Origin: Streptomyces spirodelae
GTDB lineage: Bacteria; Actinomycetota; Actinomycetes; Streptomycetales; Streptomycetaceae
Length of the DNA: 64,000 nucleotides
Assembly: GCF_017676385.1 (NCBI RefSeq)
Contig: NZ_JAFFZN010000019.1
Span: forward strand, 1 to 64,000
Direction: 5' to 3'
Notes under the pieces: generated by a model
What the model was told of the DNA's origin: nothing
The model's database searches: none
Seen by the model: the letters and a program-made list of their open reading frames with translations, nothing else
Shown here: positions 18,001 to 26,299 of the stretch, one piece after another
How the letters are laid out: the number at the start of each line of letters is the position of its first letter
Position numbering within the stretch: position 1 is the stretch's first letter
Program-made: the position numbers and the translations under genes

Positions 18001-18705
18001 ATGAGCACATATACGCGTCATGCGAACGCCGGTACGGGTCCTGGTGAGATCACTCCGGACGGCTGTGCCGTCGAGGTCTACTCCCGGCTGCCCGACATGG
18101 GCGAGGCGGCGATCGTCGCCTCTGCCGTCGCGGGGCCCCGTGGCCGCACCCTGCTCGAACTCGGCGCGGGCGCCGGCCGGATGACCAGGGCTCTGGTCCG
18201 GGAGGGCTTCCGGGTCACGGCCGTGGACGAGTCGCCCGGCATGCTCGACCTGATCGAGGACGCCAGGACCGTGCGCTCCGCCATCAAGGACCTCGACCTG
18301 GGTGAGCGCTTCGACGTGGTGACCCTCGCCTCCTTCCTCGTCAACAGCGCCGACGACGACCAGCGCACCGGACTGCTGTCCGCCTGCGCCCGGCACGTCG
18401 CCGACGACGGCTGCGTGGTCATCCAGCGCCAGCACGACACCCGCAACGAGGACGTACGCCCGGGACACGGCTGGCGGGGCGACGACATGTCCATCACCAC
18501 CACGGAGGTGGAGCCCGTGGGGGACGGCGTCGTGCGTACCCGCGTGGAGTACGTGGTCGAGCAACACACCTGGACACAGACGTACTTCTCGCGAGTGCTG
18601 CCCGAACCCGTCTTCACCGAGGTGCTGGCCGCCTCGGGCCTGAAGGTGGACCGCTGGCTGACGGACCGGCACGACTGGGTGCGTGCGGTGCCGGCACGCG
18701 GCTAG
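18001..18705 (+). CDS. Class I SAM-dependent methyltransferase
   Basis: 234 aa. SAM motif I LLELGAGAGRMTRAL (about 50-64), acidic motif VTAVDESPGML, post-motif II FDVVTLASFLVN, and motif III in the ARHVADDGCVVIQ strand. The N-terminus YTRHANAGTGPGEITPDGCAVEVYSRLP has no visible substrate domain. Substrate unknown; small molecule more likely than nucleic acid. The ATG at 18001 has no clear ribosome binding site, and the gene may be leaderless. A terminator hairpin isolates it from guaB1. Confidence 0.85.
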   Translation: MSTYTRHANAGTGPGEITPDGCAVEVYSRLPDMGEAAIVASAVAGPRGRTLLELGAGAGRMTRALVREGFRVTAVDESPGMLDLIEDARTVRSAIKDLDLGERFDVVTLASFLVNSADDDQRTGLLSACARHVADDGCVVIQRQHDTRNEDVRPGHGWRGDDMSITTTEVEPVGDGVVRTRVEYVVEQHTWTQTYFSRVLPEPVFTEVLAASGLKVDRWLTDRHDWVRAVPARG

Positions 18706-18794
18706 GGCGGCGCCCCGAGGGGGCGCGGGGAACTGCTCCCCAAGCTCTTCGAGCAGGGGGTACCCCACAGCCACACGACACCCGCAGCCCGCAA
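18706..18794. repeat. Dispersed palindromic repeat (copy 1)
   Basis: GCGCCCCgaGGGGGCGCGGGG followed by a CTCGAGCAGGGGGTACC-type hairpin (GCTCCCC, gagcaGGGG), then a CACGACaCCCGCAGCCCGCAA tail. The first and last blocks are shared with 24343-24413. The same words are common in Streptomyces intergenic DNA, so this is probably a dispersed element; its first hairpin may also act as terminator of the methyltransferase gene. Confidence 0.7.
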
Positions 18795-18849
18795 ACAACA
18801 AACAGTGGCACCCCCTGGCCGGAACATGACCCGTGTTCTACTAAGCGCC

Positions 18850-19305
18850 GTGTCACTGAACGATCTCGACGAACGCATCGTCCACGCCCTCGCCGAGGAT
18901 GCCCGCCGTACGTACGCCGACATCGGAGCCGAGGTCGGCCTGTCGGCGCCCGCCGTGAAGCGGCGGGTCGACCGGCTGCGGGAGCGGGGCGCGATCACCG
19001 GGTTCACCGTGCGGGTCGACCCCTCGGCGCTGGGGTGGCAGACGGAGGGGTTCATCGAGATGTACTGCCGCTCGCGCACCTCGCCGGAGGATATCCACCG
19101 GGCGCTGGCCCCCTACCCCGAGGTGGTGGCGGCCTCCACGGTCACCGGGGAGGCCGATGCCCTCGTGCAGGTGTTCGCCGCCGATATGAGGCACTTCGAG
19201 GCCGTGCTGGAGCGGATCGCCGGGGAGCCCTTCGTCGAGCGCACCAAGTCCGTGCTGGTGCTCTCCCCGCTGCTGCGCCGCTACACCGCGGGCCCGCCGC
19301 TGTGA
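18850..19305 (+). CDS. Lrp/AsnC-family transcriptional regulator
   Basis: 151 aa. The HTH (about 1-60) LNDLDERIVHALAEDARRTYADIGAEVGLSAPAVKRRVDRL is a textbook Lrp start, followed by the RAM/ACT-type effector domain (about 65-150). Effectors of this family are amino acids. It lies upstream of an amidase and a flavin amino-acid monooxygenase on the same strand, so it plausibly regulates them. GTG 18850 is chosen because the conserved region begins there; an in-frame ATG at 18826 is an alternative. Confidence 0.88.
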   Translation: MSLNDLDERIVHALAEDARRTYADIGAEVGLSAPAVKRRVDRLRERGAITGFTVRVDPSALGWQTEGFIEMYCRSRTSPEDIHRALAPYPEVVAASTVTGEADALVQVFAADMRHFEAVLERIAGEPFVERTKSVLVLSPLLRRYTAGPPL

Positions 19306-19398
19306 GAGGTGCCATCCGCACCCAGGGAGGCACAACAGATCGACGCGATCCCGGCTTGACACGCAACAGACTGCGGGTCAGTTCGCAAGATCCCCCGC

Positions 19399-19427
19399 TT
19401 GTGGCGCACCGGAGCCGACCGTAGCGT
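19399..19427 (+). promoter_or_regulatory. Putative promoter of the amidase gene (leaderless)
   Basis: TTGTGG (19399-19404), 17-bp spacer, TAGCGT (19422-19427). The predicted start coincides with the GTG at 19435, so the transcript would be leaderless. There is no Shine-Dalgarno sequence. Confidence 0.55.
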
Positions 19428-19434
19428 CGAAGGC

Positions 19435-20223
19435 GTGCGAATCGCTCTTCACCAGTCCCAGGCCCAGCCCTCCACTGCGGGCTCCGGCGGCCTGGCCTCC
19501 CTCGACGGTGCCGCCGGGCAAGCCGCGGCGCGGGGTGCCCGGCTGCTGGTCACCCCGGAGCTGTCCCTCGCCGGCTACGCCCTCGACGACCCGGCGCGGT
19601 CGGCGGAACCGGCGGCGGGGGACAGCGCGGCCGCCGTCTCCCGGATCGCCGCCGAGCACGGCGTGGCCATCGTCTACGGCTACCCCGAGCGGGGCGAGGA
19701 CGGCGCGGTCCACAACTCCGCACAGCTCGTCGGCCCGGACGGCATCGCACTCGCCAACTACCGCAAGACGCACCTGTACGGCCCCTACGAGGCCAAGCAC
19801 TACACGCCCGGCGAGCTGCTGCCCGTCCAGGCCGAGCTCGACGGTGTCCGGCTCGGGCTGCTGATCTGCTACGACGTGGAGTTTCCCGAGGCGGTCCGCG
19901 CGCACGCGCTGGCGGGCACCGATGTCCTGCTGGTGCCCACCGCGCTGATGCGCCCGTACGACACCGTCGCCGAGACGCTGGTGGTGGCACGCGCGGTGGA
20001 GAGCCAGCTGTACGTCGCCTACGCCAACCGCGTCGGGCGCGAGGGCGAGTTCGACTTCGCGGGACTGAGCTGCCTGGCCGCACCCGACGGCACCGTGCCG
20101 GTGCGCGCCCCGGGCACCGGCGAGGCCCTGCTGGTCGCCGACGCGGACCCGGTGGCGCTGCGCGCCTCCCGCGACCGCAACCCGTATCTGGCCGACCGCC
20201 GCCCCGAGCTGTACCCGCGCTAG
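19435..20223 (+). CDS. Nitrilase-family amidase (omega-amide hydrolase)
   Basis: 262 aa, CN-hydrolase fold. Catalytic triad visible: E42 in TPELSLAGY, K111 in YRKTHLYG, C145 in LICYDVEFPE. Family members hydrolyse amides or carbamoyl compounds. Directly followed by a flavin amino-acid oxidase/monooxygenase, so the amide made by oxidative decarboxylation (for example 4-guanidinobutyramide or 5-aminovaleramide) is the likely substrate, as in the DavB-DavA and arginine 2-monooxygenase pathways. Substrate identity is inference. The GTG start is supported by the promoter. Confidence 0.85.
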   Translation: MRIALHQSQAQPSTAGSGGLASLDGAAGQAAARGARLLVTPELSLAGYALDDPARSAEPAAGDSAAAVSRIAAEHGVAIVYGYPERGEDGAVHNSAQLVGPDGIALANYRKTHLYGPYEAKHYTPGELLPVQAELDGVRLGLLICYDVEFPEAVRAHALAGTDVLLVPTALMRPYDTVAETLVVARAVESQLYVAYANRVGREGEFDFAGLSCLAAPDGTVPVRAPGTGEALLVADADPVALRASRDRNPYLADRRPELYPR

Positions 20224-20284
20224 CCGCCGAAGCCTCACGCGCACACCCTCAAGCACTCCCGCACCACCCAGGAGCCGACCCCTC

Positions 20285-22012
20285 ATGACGTCCACCGTGC
20301 CCACCGTGCCCAACGCTGCCCACGAGCACGACGAGCGGCAGGAAGCCCAGCAGCGCCCGCAGCCACCGCTGACCATGTTCGGGCCCGACTTCCCGTTCGC
20401 CTACGACGACTTCCTCACGCACCCCGCGGGTCTCGGCGCCGTGCCCCCGACCGAACACGGCACCGAGGTCGCCGTCATCGGCGGCGGCCTTTCGGGCCTG
20501 GTGGCCGCCTACGAGCTGATGAAGATGGGGCTCAAGCCGGTCGTCTACGAGGCCGACCAGCTCGGCGGGCGGCTGCGGACGGCCACGTTCGAGGGCGGCG
20601 ACCCCTCGCTGAACGCGGAGATGGGCGCCATGCGGTTCCCGCCGTCCTCCACCGCGCTCCAGCACTACATCGACCTGGTGGACCTGGAGACCAAGCCGTT
20701 CCCCAACCCGCTGGCACCCGACACGCCCTCCACCGTCATCGACCTCAAGGGCGAGACGCACTACGCGCGCACGCTGGAGGACCTGCCGCCCGTCTACCAC
20801 CAGGTGATGGACGCCTGGAACGCGTGCCTGGAGGAGGGCGCCGACTTCTCTGCGATGCAGCAGGCGATACGCGAGCGGGACGTGCCCCGCATCCGCGAGA
20901 TCTGGTCCCAGCTGGTGGAGAAGCTGGACAACCAGACCTTCTACGGCTTCCTGTGCGACTCGGCCGCCTTCGCCTCCTTCCGGCACCGGGAGATCTTCGG
21001 CCAGGTCGGGTTCGGCACCGGTGGCTGGGACACCGACTTCCCCAACTCCATCCTGGAGATCCTGCGCGTCGTCTACACCGGCGCCGACGACGACCACCGC
21101 GGCATCGTCGGCGGCTGCCAGCAGCTTCCGCTGCGGCTGTGGGAGCGCGAGCCGGACAAGCTCGTCCACTGGCCGCAGGGCACCAGCCTCAAGTCGCTGC
21201 ACCCCGGCGGCGTGCACCGGCCCGCCGTCACCAGGCTGCACCGTACGGCCGGGAACCGCGTGACGGTCACCGACGCGGACGGCGATATCCGCACCTACCG
21301 CGCCGCCGTCTTCACCGCGCAGTCCTGGCTGCTGCTGAGCCGTATCGACTGCGACGACGCGCTGCTGCCCATCGACCACTGGACGGCGGTGGAGCGCACC
21401 CACTACATGGAGTCCTCCAAGCTGTTCGTGCCCGTCGACCGGCCGTTCTGGCTGGACAAGGACCCCGAGACCGGGCGCGACACGATGAGCATGACGCTCA
21501 CCGACCGGATGACGCGCGGCACCTACCTGCTGGACGACGGCCCCGACAAGCCGGCCGTGATCTGCCTCTCCTACACCTGGTGCGACGACAGCCTCAAGTG
21601 GCTGCCGCTGGACGCGGGCGAGCGGATGGAGGTGATGCTCAAGTCGCTGGGCGAGATCTATCCCGGGGTCGACATCCGCAAGCACATCACGGGCAATCCG
21701 CTGACCGTCTCCTGGGAGGACGAGCCCTACTTCCTGGGTGCATTCAAGGCGAACCTGCCCGGCCACTACCGTTACCAGCGGCGGCTGTTCACCCACTTCA
21801 TGCAGGAGACGCTGCCCGCCGACCGGCGGGGCCTCTTCCTCGCCGGGGACGACATCTCCTGGACCGCCGGCTGGGCCGAGGGCGCCGTGCAGACCGCGCT
21901 CAACGCCGTCTGGGGCGTCATGCACCACCTGGGCGGCAGCACCGACCCGGTCAACCCCGGGCCCGGTGACGTGTTCGACGAGATCGAGCCGGTGAGGCTC
22001 CCGGAGGACTGA
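20285..22012 (+). CDS. Flavin amino-acid 2-monooxygenase / amine oxidase
   Basis: 575 aa. FAD dinucleotide motif VAVIGGGLSGLVAAYEL at about 62-78, followed by GGRLRT and EMGAMRFP, then the C-terminal FAD contact FLAGDDISWTAGWAEGAVQTALNAVWG. This architecture matches lysine, arginine or tryptophan 2-monooxygenases, which oxidatively decarboxylate an amino acid to an amide. The downstream partner step would be the nitrilase-type amidase 61 bp upstream in the same orientation. Which amino acid cannot be told from sequence by eye; an L-amino-acid oxidase activity is the alternative. RBS region AGGAGC lies before the ATG. Confidence 0.85.
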   Translation: MTSTVPTVPNAAHEHDERQEAQQRPQPPLTMFGPDFPFAYDDFLTHPAGLGAVPPTEHGTEVAVIGGGLSGLVAAYELMKMGLKPVVYEADQLGGRLRTATFEGGDPSLNAEMGAMRFPPSSTALQHYIDLVDLETKPFPNPLAPDTPSTVIDLKGETHYARTLEDLPPVYHQVMDAWNACLEEGADFSAMQQAIRERDVPRIREIWSQLVEKLDNQTFYGFLCDSAAFASFRHREIFGQVGFGTGGWDTDFPNSILEILRVVYTGADDDHRGIVGGCQQLPLRLWEREPDKLVHWPQGTSLKSLHPGGVHRPAVTRLHRTAGNRVTVTDADGDIRTYRAAVFTAQSWLLLSRIDCDDALLPIDHWTAVERTHYMESSKLFVPVDRPFWLDKDPETGRDTMSMTLTDRMTRGTYLLDDGPDKPAVICLSYTWCDDSLKWLPLDAGERMEVMLKSLGEIYPGVDIRKHITGNPLTVSWEDEPYFLGAFKANLPGHYRYQRRLFTHFMQETLPADRRGLFLAGDDISWTAGWAEGAVQTALNAVWGVMHHLGGSTDPVNPGPGDVFDEIEPVRLPED

Positions 22013-22043
22013 CCGGATGTGCGGGGGGCGTGCCCGGGCGTGC

Positions 22044-22093
22044 TCAGTGCCACAGCGGCGTCAGCAGGTCAGTGCCACAGCGGCGTCAGCAGG
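22044..22093. repeat. Perfect 25-bp tandem duplication at a stop codon
   Basis: Two identical 25-bp copies (22044-22068 and 22069-22093). The second contains the last codons and TGA of the DUF5995 gene, so an extra copy of the gene's end, with stop codon, lies just downstream. Confidence 0.95.
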
Positions 22094-22776
22094 CACCGCC
22101 CGGCCGTCCCGACCGTCGCGTCCAGCCCTTCCGCCATCTCCTCCAGCAGCTCCCCGCACCCGCGCAACCCCCACAGCGCACGGAACGAGACCCAGGCGGC
22201 GCCCCGGGCCCGCTCCAGGCTCCACGAGCCGACGAGATGGGTGAGCGGGTCGGCGACATCCAGCAGGTCGGGGCCCGGCATCAGGTCCTCGCGGATGCGC
22301 TCCTCCAGCCCGGTCAGCAGCTCCCCGATCCGCTCGAAATCCGCCTCCAGATCCCCGGGAACGGCCGCCAGCGCCCGGCAGGTGTCCACCAGCGCCAGCG
22401 GAAGGTCGTGGCAGATGTGCGCGTTGATACCCGCCAGCGCGAACTGCAGCGGGTGGACGGAGGGATGGCGCCGGAAGCGGAAGAGCGGCCGCCAGCAGGA
22501 GGGCAGCCGCAGCCCGGCGGCCTCGGCGTCCACCGCGTCCAGGAAGCGCCGAGCGAACCGGGTGCCCAGCTCCCCGGTGGCGGCCCGGTCGTCGAAATAC
22601 CCCGCGATCAGGCGCCGTTCCAGCTCCTCGGTCACCGACAGATACACCCGGTTGAAGACCGCCACACCGTCCTGTCTGGGCAGAGTCGCCCGGATCTCGC
22701 GCATCTGGGCCGTCACTTCGGCGATGGGCGCCGACGAGGCCGCGCGCTGCGCCGGAACCTGGTCCGTTGAGGTCAT
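22069..22776 (-). CDS. DUF5995 family protein
   Basis: 235 aa, no catalytic motif known to me. It starts with ATG and contains conserved-looking RQDGVAVFNRVYLSVTE, FDDRAATGELGTRFARRFLDAV, and HPLQFALAGINAHICHDLPLAL, the pattern of the DUF5995 family, which has helical members of unknown role. Two His-containing segments (AHICHDLP) could bind a metal, but this is guesswork. It sits convergent with the flavin monooxygenase gene and upstream of the permease gene on the same strand. No operon partner is apparent. Confidence 0.7.
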   Translation of the reverse strand: MTSTDQVPAQRAASSAPIAEVTAQMREIRATLPRQDGVAVFNRVYLSVTEELERRLIAGYFDDRAATGELGTRFARRFLDAVDAEAAGLRLPSCWRPLFRFRRHPSVHPLQFALAGINAHICHDLPLALVDTCRALAAVPGDLEADFERIGELLTGLEERIREDLMPGPDLLDVADPLTHLVGSWSLERARGAAWVSFRALWGLRGCGELLEEMAEGLDATVGTAGRCLLTPLWH

Positions 22777-22877
22777 GCCCGCAGCCTGACAGCCACTCGC
22801 ACCCTGTGCGGGCAGCCCGGCCGCTACGGCCCCCGGACGGAGGACGGCGCCGCAGCGGCCGTGCCAGCGGGGTCGGC

Positions 22878-24269
22878 TCAGCGCGGCTCGTCGTACCCCT
22901 CGTCGTAGCCGCTGGTCCCCTCGTCCAGCAGCGGCTCCTGCCCCTTGAGATGGGCCGGAGCCAGTGCCTTGAGCGCGTGGTAGCCGGTGAGCACCACCAG
23001 GGTGCCCAGGGCGATGCCGCCGAGCTCGAAGTTATCGGTGATCTTCAGATCGACGCCGCCGATCCCGATGATGATGCCCGCGGCGACCGGTACCAGGTTC
23101 AGCGGATTGCGCATGTCGACACCGTTGTTGATCCAGATCTGCGCGCCGAGCAGACCGATCATCCCGTAGAGGATCACGGTGATACCGCCCAGCACCCCGC
23201 CGGGGATGGCCGCGACGACGGCGCCGAACTTCGGGCAGAGCCCGAAGAGCAGCGCGAAGCAGGCGGCGGCCCAGTACGCGGCCGTCGAGTAGACCCGGGT
23301 GGCGGCCATGACGCCGATGTTCTCCGAGTACGTTGTCGTGGCCGGGCCGCCGAACGCCGTCGAGAGGACACTGCCGGCACCGTCCGCGGAGATCGCCGTG
23401 CCGAGCTTGTCGTCCAGCGGGTCGCCGGTCATCTCGCCGACCGCCTTCACATGCCCCGCGTTCTCCGCCACCAGCGCGATCACCACTGGAAGCGCCACCA
23501 GCACCGGCGACCAGGAGAAGTCGGGCGCGTGCACGGACGGCAGCCCGAACCAGTCGGCCTTGCCCACACCCGACAGATCCAGCCGCCAGTGGTCCACCGT
23601 CTTGCCGCCGGCGTCCGGCGAATGAATCCGGCCGAAGACGGTGTCGAACGCCCACGACATCAGATAGCCGGCCACCAGCCCCAGTAAAATGGCGATCCGC
23701 GACCAGAAGCCGCGCAGGCACACCACGGCGAGCCCGGTCAGCAGCATGGTCAGCAGCGCCGTCCACTGGTCCTGCGGCCAGTACGTCGACGCCGTGACGG
23801 GAGCCAGGTTGAAGCCGATCAGCATGACGACCGCGCCGGTCACCACCGGCGGCATCACCGCATGGATGATCCGTGCACCGAACCGCTGCACGGCCAGCCC
23901 GACGAGGAAGAGCACGGTGCCGACCACCAGGATCGCGCCGGTCACCGTGGCGCTGCTGCCACCCTGGCCGCGGATGACCGCGGCGACCCCGACGAAGGAG
24001 AGGCTGCACCCCAGATAGCTCGGCACCCGGCCGCGGGTGGCGAGCAGGAAGAGCATCGTCGCCAGCCCGGACATCATGATGGCCAGATTCGGGTCCAGGC
24101 CCATCAAGACCGGCGCCACGAAGCTGGCCCCGAACATCGCCACCACATGCTGGGCGCCGAGTCCCGCCGTACGCGGCCAGGACAGCCGTTCGTCCGGCCG
24201 CACCACGGCGCCGGGTGCCGGGACGCGCCCGTCGCCGTGCACCTTCCATCGCACGCCGAGCCCGCCCAT
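22878..24269 (-). CDS. NCS2-family nucleobase (uracil/xanthine) permease
   Basis: 463 aa, about 12-14 membrane helices. NCS2/UraA family features: GLGAQHVVAMFGASFVAPVLMGLDP, the SSATVTGAI segment, VIALVAENAGHVKAV (family Glu of the substrate site), AFGGPATTTYSENIGVMAATRVYS (the NxG/EN motif) and IPGGVLGGITVILYG. It imports a nucleobase with H+ or Na+; uracil is the best guess. ATG 24269 follows GGGAG. The tail is acidic with YDEGYDE. A palindrome in the leader may regulate it. Confidence 0.9.
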   Translation of the reverse strand: MGGLGVRWKVHGDGRVPAPGAVVRPDERLSWPRTAGLGAQHVVAMFGASFVAPVLMGLDPNLAIMMSGLATMLFLLATRGRVPSYLGCSLSFVGVAAVIRGQGGSSATVTGAILVVGTVLFLVGLAVQRFGARIIHAVMPPVVTGAVVMLIGFNLAPVTASTYWPQDQWTALLTMLLTGLAVVCLRGFWSRIAILLGLVAGYLMSWAFDTVFGRIHSPDAGGKTVDHWRLDLSGVGKADWFGLPSVHAPDFSWSPVLVALPVVIALVAENAGHVKAVGEMTGDPLDDKLGTAISADGAGSVLSTAFGGPATTTYSENIGVMAATRVYSTAAYWAAACFALLFGLCPKFGAVVAAIPGGVLGGITVILYGMIGLLGAQIWINNGVDMRNPLNLVPVAAGIIIGIGGVDLKITDNFELGGIALGTLVVLTGYHALKALAPAHLKGQEPLLDEGTSGYDEGYDEPR

Positions 24270-24286
24270 GTCGCTCCCGTTTCGTT

Positions 24287-24304
24287 GGCCGATTCTGATC
24301 GGCC
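24287..24304. promoter_or_regulatory. Palindrome in the leader of the permease gene
   Basis: GGCCGAT-tctg-ATCGGCC, a perfect 7-bp inverted repeat, lies 18 nt upstream of the permease start and downstream of a TAGTAT -10-like box (on the minus strand, around 24310). It may be a repressor site or an RNA hairpin. Confidence 0.55.
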
Positions 24305-24342
24305 CACATACTAGTTCGACCGCACAGGGCCCCTTCGCCCGG

Positions 24343-24413
24343 TGGGGGCGCCCCATCAGGGGCGCGGGGAGGTGTGCGCGCGACCACGACGCACCCGCAG
24401 CCCGCAACGCACC
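24343..24413. repeat. Dispersed palindromic repeat (copy 2)
   Basis: GGGGGCGCCCCatcaGGGGCGCGGGG followed by CGACCACGACGCACCCGCAGCCCGCAA. It shares both end blocks with 18706-18794, which has an extra hairpin in the middle. It lies in the gap between the permease and the MFS gene. Confidence 0.75.
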
Positions 24414-24440
24414 CTCAGGGGCAGCCCCCTCCCGGAGAAG

Positions 24441-25784
24441 CTAGGTGCGGAGCACCCGAGCGGCGGCCGGCAGCGCCAGCAGCAGCGCCGTGACCACGGC
24501 GAACGACACGGAGAGGCTCGTGGACTCGGCGATCCACCCGACGGCAGCCGGCGCCGCGAGCCCGGACGCGTACGCCAGCGTGGCGACCCCCGCGATGCCC
24601 TGCCCGGGCGCGGCGGCGGAGAGTCGACCCGCCGCCGCGAAGCACAGCGGCACGATCACCGCGATCCCCACTCCGATCAGCGCGAACCCCGCCACGGCCG
24701 CGGGCGGCGTCCGCGCGCCGACCACCAGCGCGGCGCCGGCCGAGGCCAGCACCCCGCCGACGCGTACCGTCGCCACCGGCCCGAACCGCCGCACCACCGC
24801 GTCCCCGCACAGCCGCGCCAGCGCCATCGTGCAGGCGAACGCCGTGTACGCGGAGGCGGCCAGACCCGGCCCGGCGCCCGTCACATCGGCCAGGTAGATG
24901 CCCGACCAGTCCATCGAGGCACCCTCGGCGAACACCGCGCAGAAGCCGAGCAGACCGATCGCCAGCACCCCGCGTGAGGGCAGCGCGAATCGGGGCGGGG
25001 CGTGAGCCTCCCCGGCCCTGTCGTCGTCCCCGGCCTCGTCGGCTCCGTCGGTTCCGTCGGCGCCGTCCGGGAGCCGGGAACCCGAGTCTTCCCGTCCTGG
25101 CGTCCACCGGGCCGCCACCACCGCCACCGCGGCCAGCAGCGGCGCAGCCACCCCCAGGTGCACCCGCGCGTCCAGCCCGGCGTGCGCGGCGACCACGCCT
25201 CCGGCGCCGCCCACCAGGGTGCCCACGCTCCACAGGCCGTGCAGCCCCGACATCACCGAGCGGCCGTAGGCGGCCTCGACCCGCACCCCCTGGGCGTTCA
25301 TCGCCACGTCCATCAGCCCGAGGCCGCAGCCGTACACGAACAGCGCCAGGCACAGCCAGCCCAGCGCGGGGGCGAGCGGCGGCAGCGCCAGTCCGGCGCA
25401 GCAGGCCAGTGACACGGCGGCCAGCGCCCGACGCGGTCCGTAGCGGTGTGCCAGCCGTGCCGAGAGCGGCATGGCGGCCGAGGCGCCCGCCGTCATGAAC
25501 ACCAGTGCCAGGCCCAGCCAGCCGGGGCTGAGGTCCAGGTGTTCGCGCAGCCAGGGAATCCGGGTGGCGAAGGTGCCGCTCGCCGTCCCGTGCACCGCGA
25601 AGCTCACGGAGACCGCCGCACGCGCGGCCCGTACGGCAGACGCCGGACGACCGTCGCTGCCGGTGTCGGCCGGGTGCCCAGCGGGAACGCCCTCCTCCCG
25701 GGGCCCCGACGGCGAGTCGGCCGCCGCTCTCGAACCCGTCCGCGCCCCGGCCCGCCGCTCCGGCCCGCTCTCGCCCGTACGCAT
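24441..25784 (-). CDS. MFS transporter
   Basis: 447 aa, about 12 membrane helices in two halves (split by an acidic linker DGADGTDGADEAGDDD). Typical MFS words: RLAHRYGPRRALA between helices 2 and 3, and a second-half repetition VVRRFGPVATVRVGG. A helix carries GLGLMDVAMNAQG, seen in sugar- or drug-transporter-like MFS proteins. The 50-residue N-terminal extension is disordered and basic/acidic. The ATG at 25784 follows GGGAGGCGAG. Substrate unknown. It is divergent from the riboflavin leader. Confidence 0.85.
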   Translation of the reverse strand: MRTGESGPERRAGARTGSRAAADSPSGPREEGVPAGHPADTGSDGRPASAVRAARAAVSVSFAVHGTASGTFATRIPWLREHLDLSPGWLGLALVFMTAGASAAMPLSARLAHRYGPRRALAAVSLACCAGLALPPLAPALGWLCLALFVYGCGLGLMDVAMNAQGVRVEAAYGRSVMSGLHGLWSVGTLVGGAGGVVAAHAGLDARVHLGVAAPLLAAVAVVAARWTPGREDSGSRLPDGADGTDGADEAGDDDRAGEAHAPPRFALPSRGVLAIGLLGFCAVFAEGASMDWSGIYLADVTGAGPGLAASAYTAFACTMALARLCGDAVVRRFGPVATVRVGGVLASAGAALVVGARTPPAAVAGFALIGVGIAVIVPLCFAAAGRLSAAAPGQGIAGVATLAYASGLAAPAAVGWIAESTSLSVSFAVVTALLLALPAAARVLRT

Positions 25785-25961
25785 CTCGCCTCCCAGCCGT
25801 ACCGGTGCCACCTGCGGGCCCCCGGCAGATCGTGCCCCGCTCGCCCGCCGCTCGAACCCGTGCGGGCCCGGCAACGCATGGGGCAACGCATGGGATCTCC
25901 GGGGCTGCTGTGAGTCACCACACAGGCTCCGCTCGCATAGTCCCCGGCGCCACGTGGCAGA

Positions 25962-26000
25962 CTGGGGGTACCTCCCGGCCGCAGGCTGGGGGAGTACCAG
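25962..26000. repeat. Streptomyces-type GGGGGTACC hairpin repeat
   Basis: CTGGGGGTACCTCCCggccgcaggctGGGGGAGTACCAG forms an imperfect inverted repeat. It is one of the short dispersed hairpins common in Streptomyces intergenic DNA. It sits just 5' of the FMN riboswitch; a chance effect on transcription is possible. Confidence 0.7.
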
Positions 26001-26010
26001 TGACGTCAGC

Positions 26011-26133
26011 GCACTCCGGGGTCGGTGAAAGTCCGAACCGGCGGTTACAGTCCGCGACCCGGCCGCAGCCAGCAGCCGGTTGACCAGGTGAGATTCCTGG
26101 ACCGACGGTGAAAGTCCGGATGGGAGGCAGTGC
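26011..26133 (+). ncRNA. FMN riboswitch (RFN element)
   Basis: Recognised by the conserved blocks GGTGAAAGTCCGAACCGGCGGT, AGGTGAGATTCCTGG and CCGACGGTGAAAGTCCGGATGGGAGGCAG (read in parts). P1 is formed by GCACT (26011-26015) and AGTGC (26129-26133). It binds FMN and controls the downstream rib genes. The leader between it and ribD holds a perfect ACCGCCG/CGGCGGT hairpin (26155-26172) that could be part of the expression platform. Confidence 0.95.
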
Positions 26134-26154
26134 GCGGCGGACCGCAACCGGTGC

Positions 26155-26172
26155 ACCGCCGTCGGCGGCGGT
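26155..26172 (+). terminator. Hairpin in the rib leader (candidate expression platform)
   Basis: ACCGCCG-TCGG-CGGCGGT: 7-bp perfect stem, 22 nt after the riboswitch. A second possible pairing, TTCCGG (26177-26182) with CCGGAA (26194-26199), follows. Their exchange could let FMN terminate transcription or mask the ribosome site; not tested. Confidence 0.5.
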
Positions 26173-26299
26173 CCCGTTCCGGAGAAGGCAGAACCGGAAC
26201 CGGGCCCCTTCCGTCCGGCCGGGTCGTTCCAGGGCGCGCGTCCGTCACAAAGTCCCGAAGCAGCCCCGGAGTCCGTGCCCGAAGAGGCAGGAGGACCCG

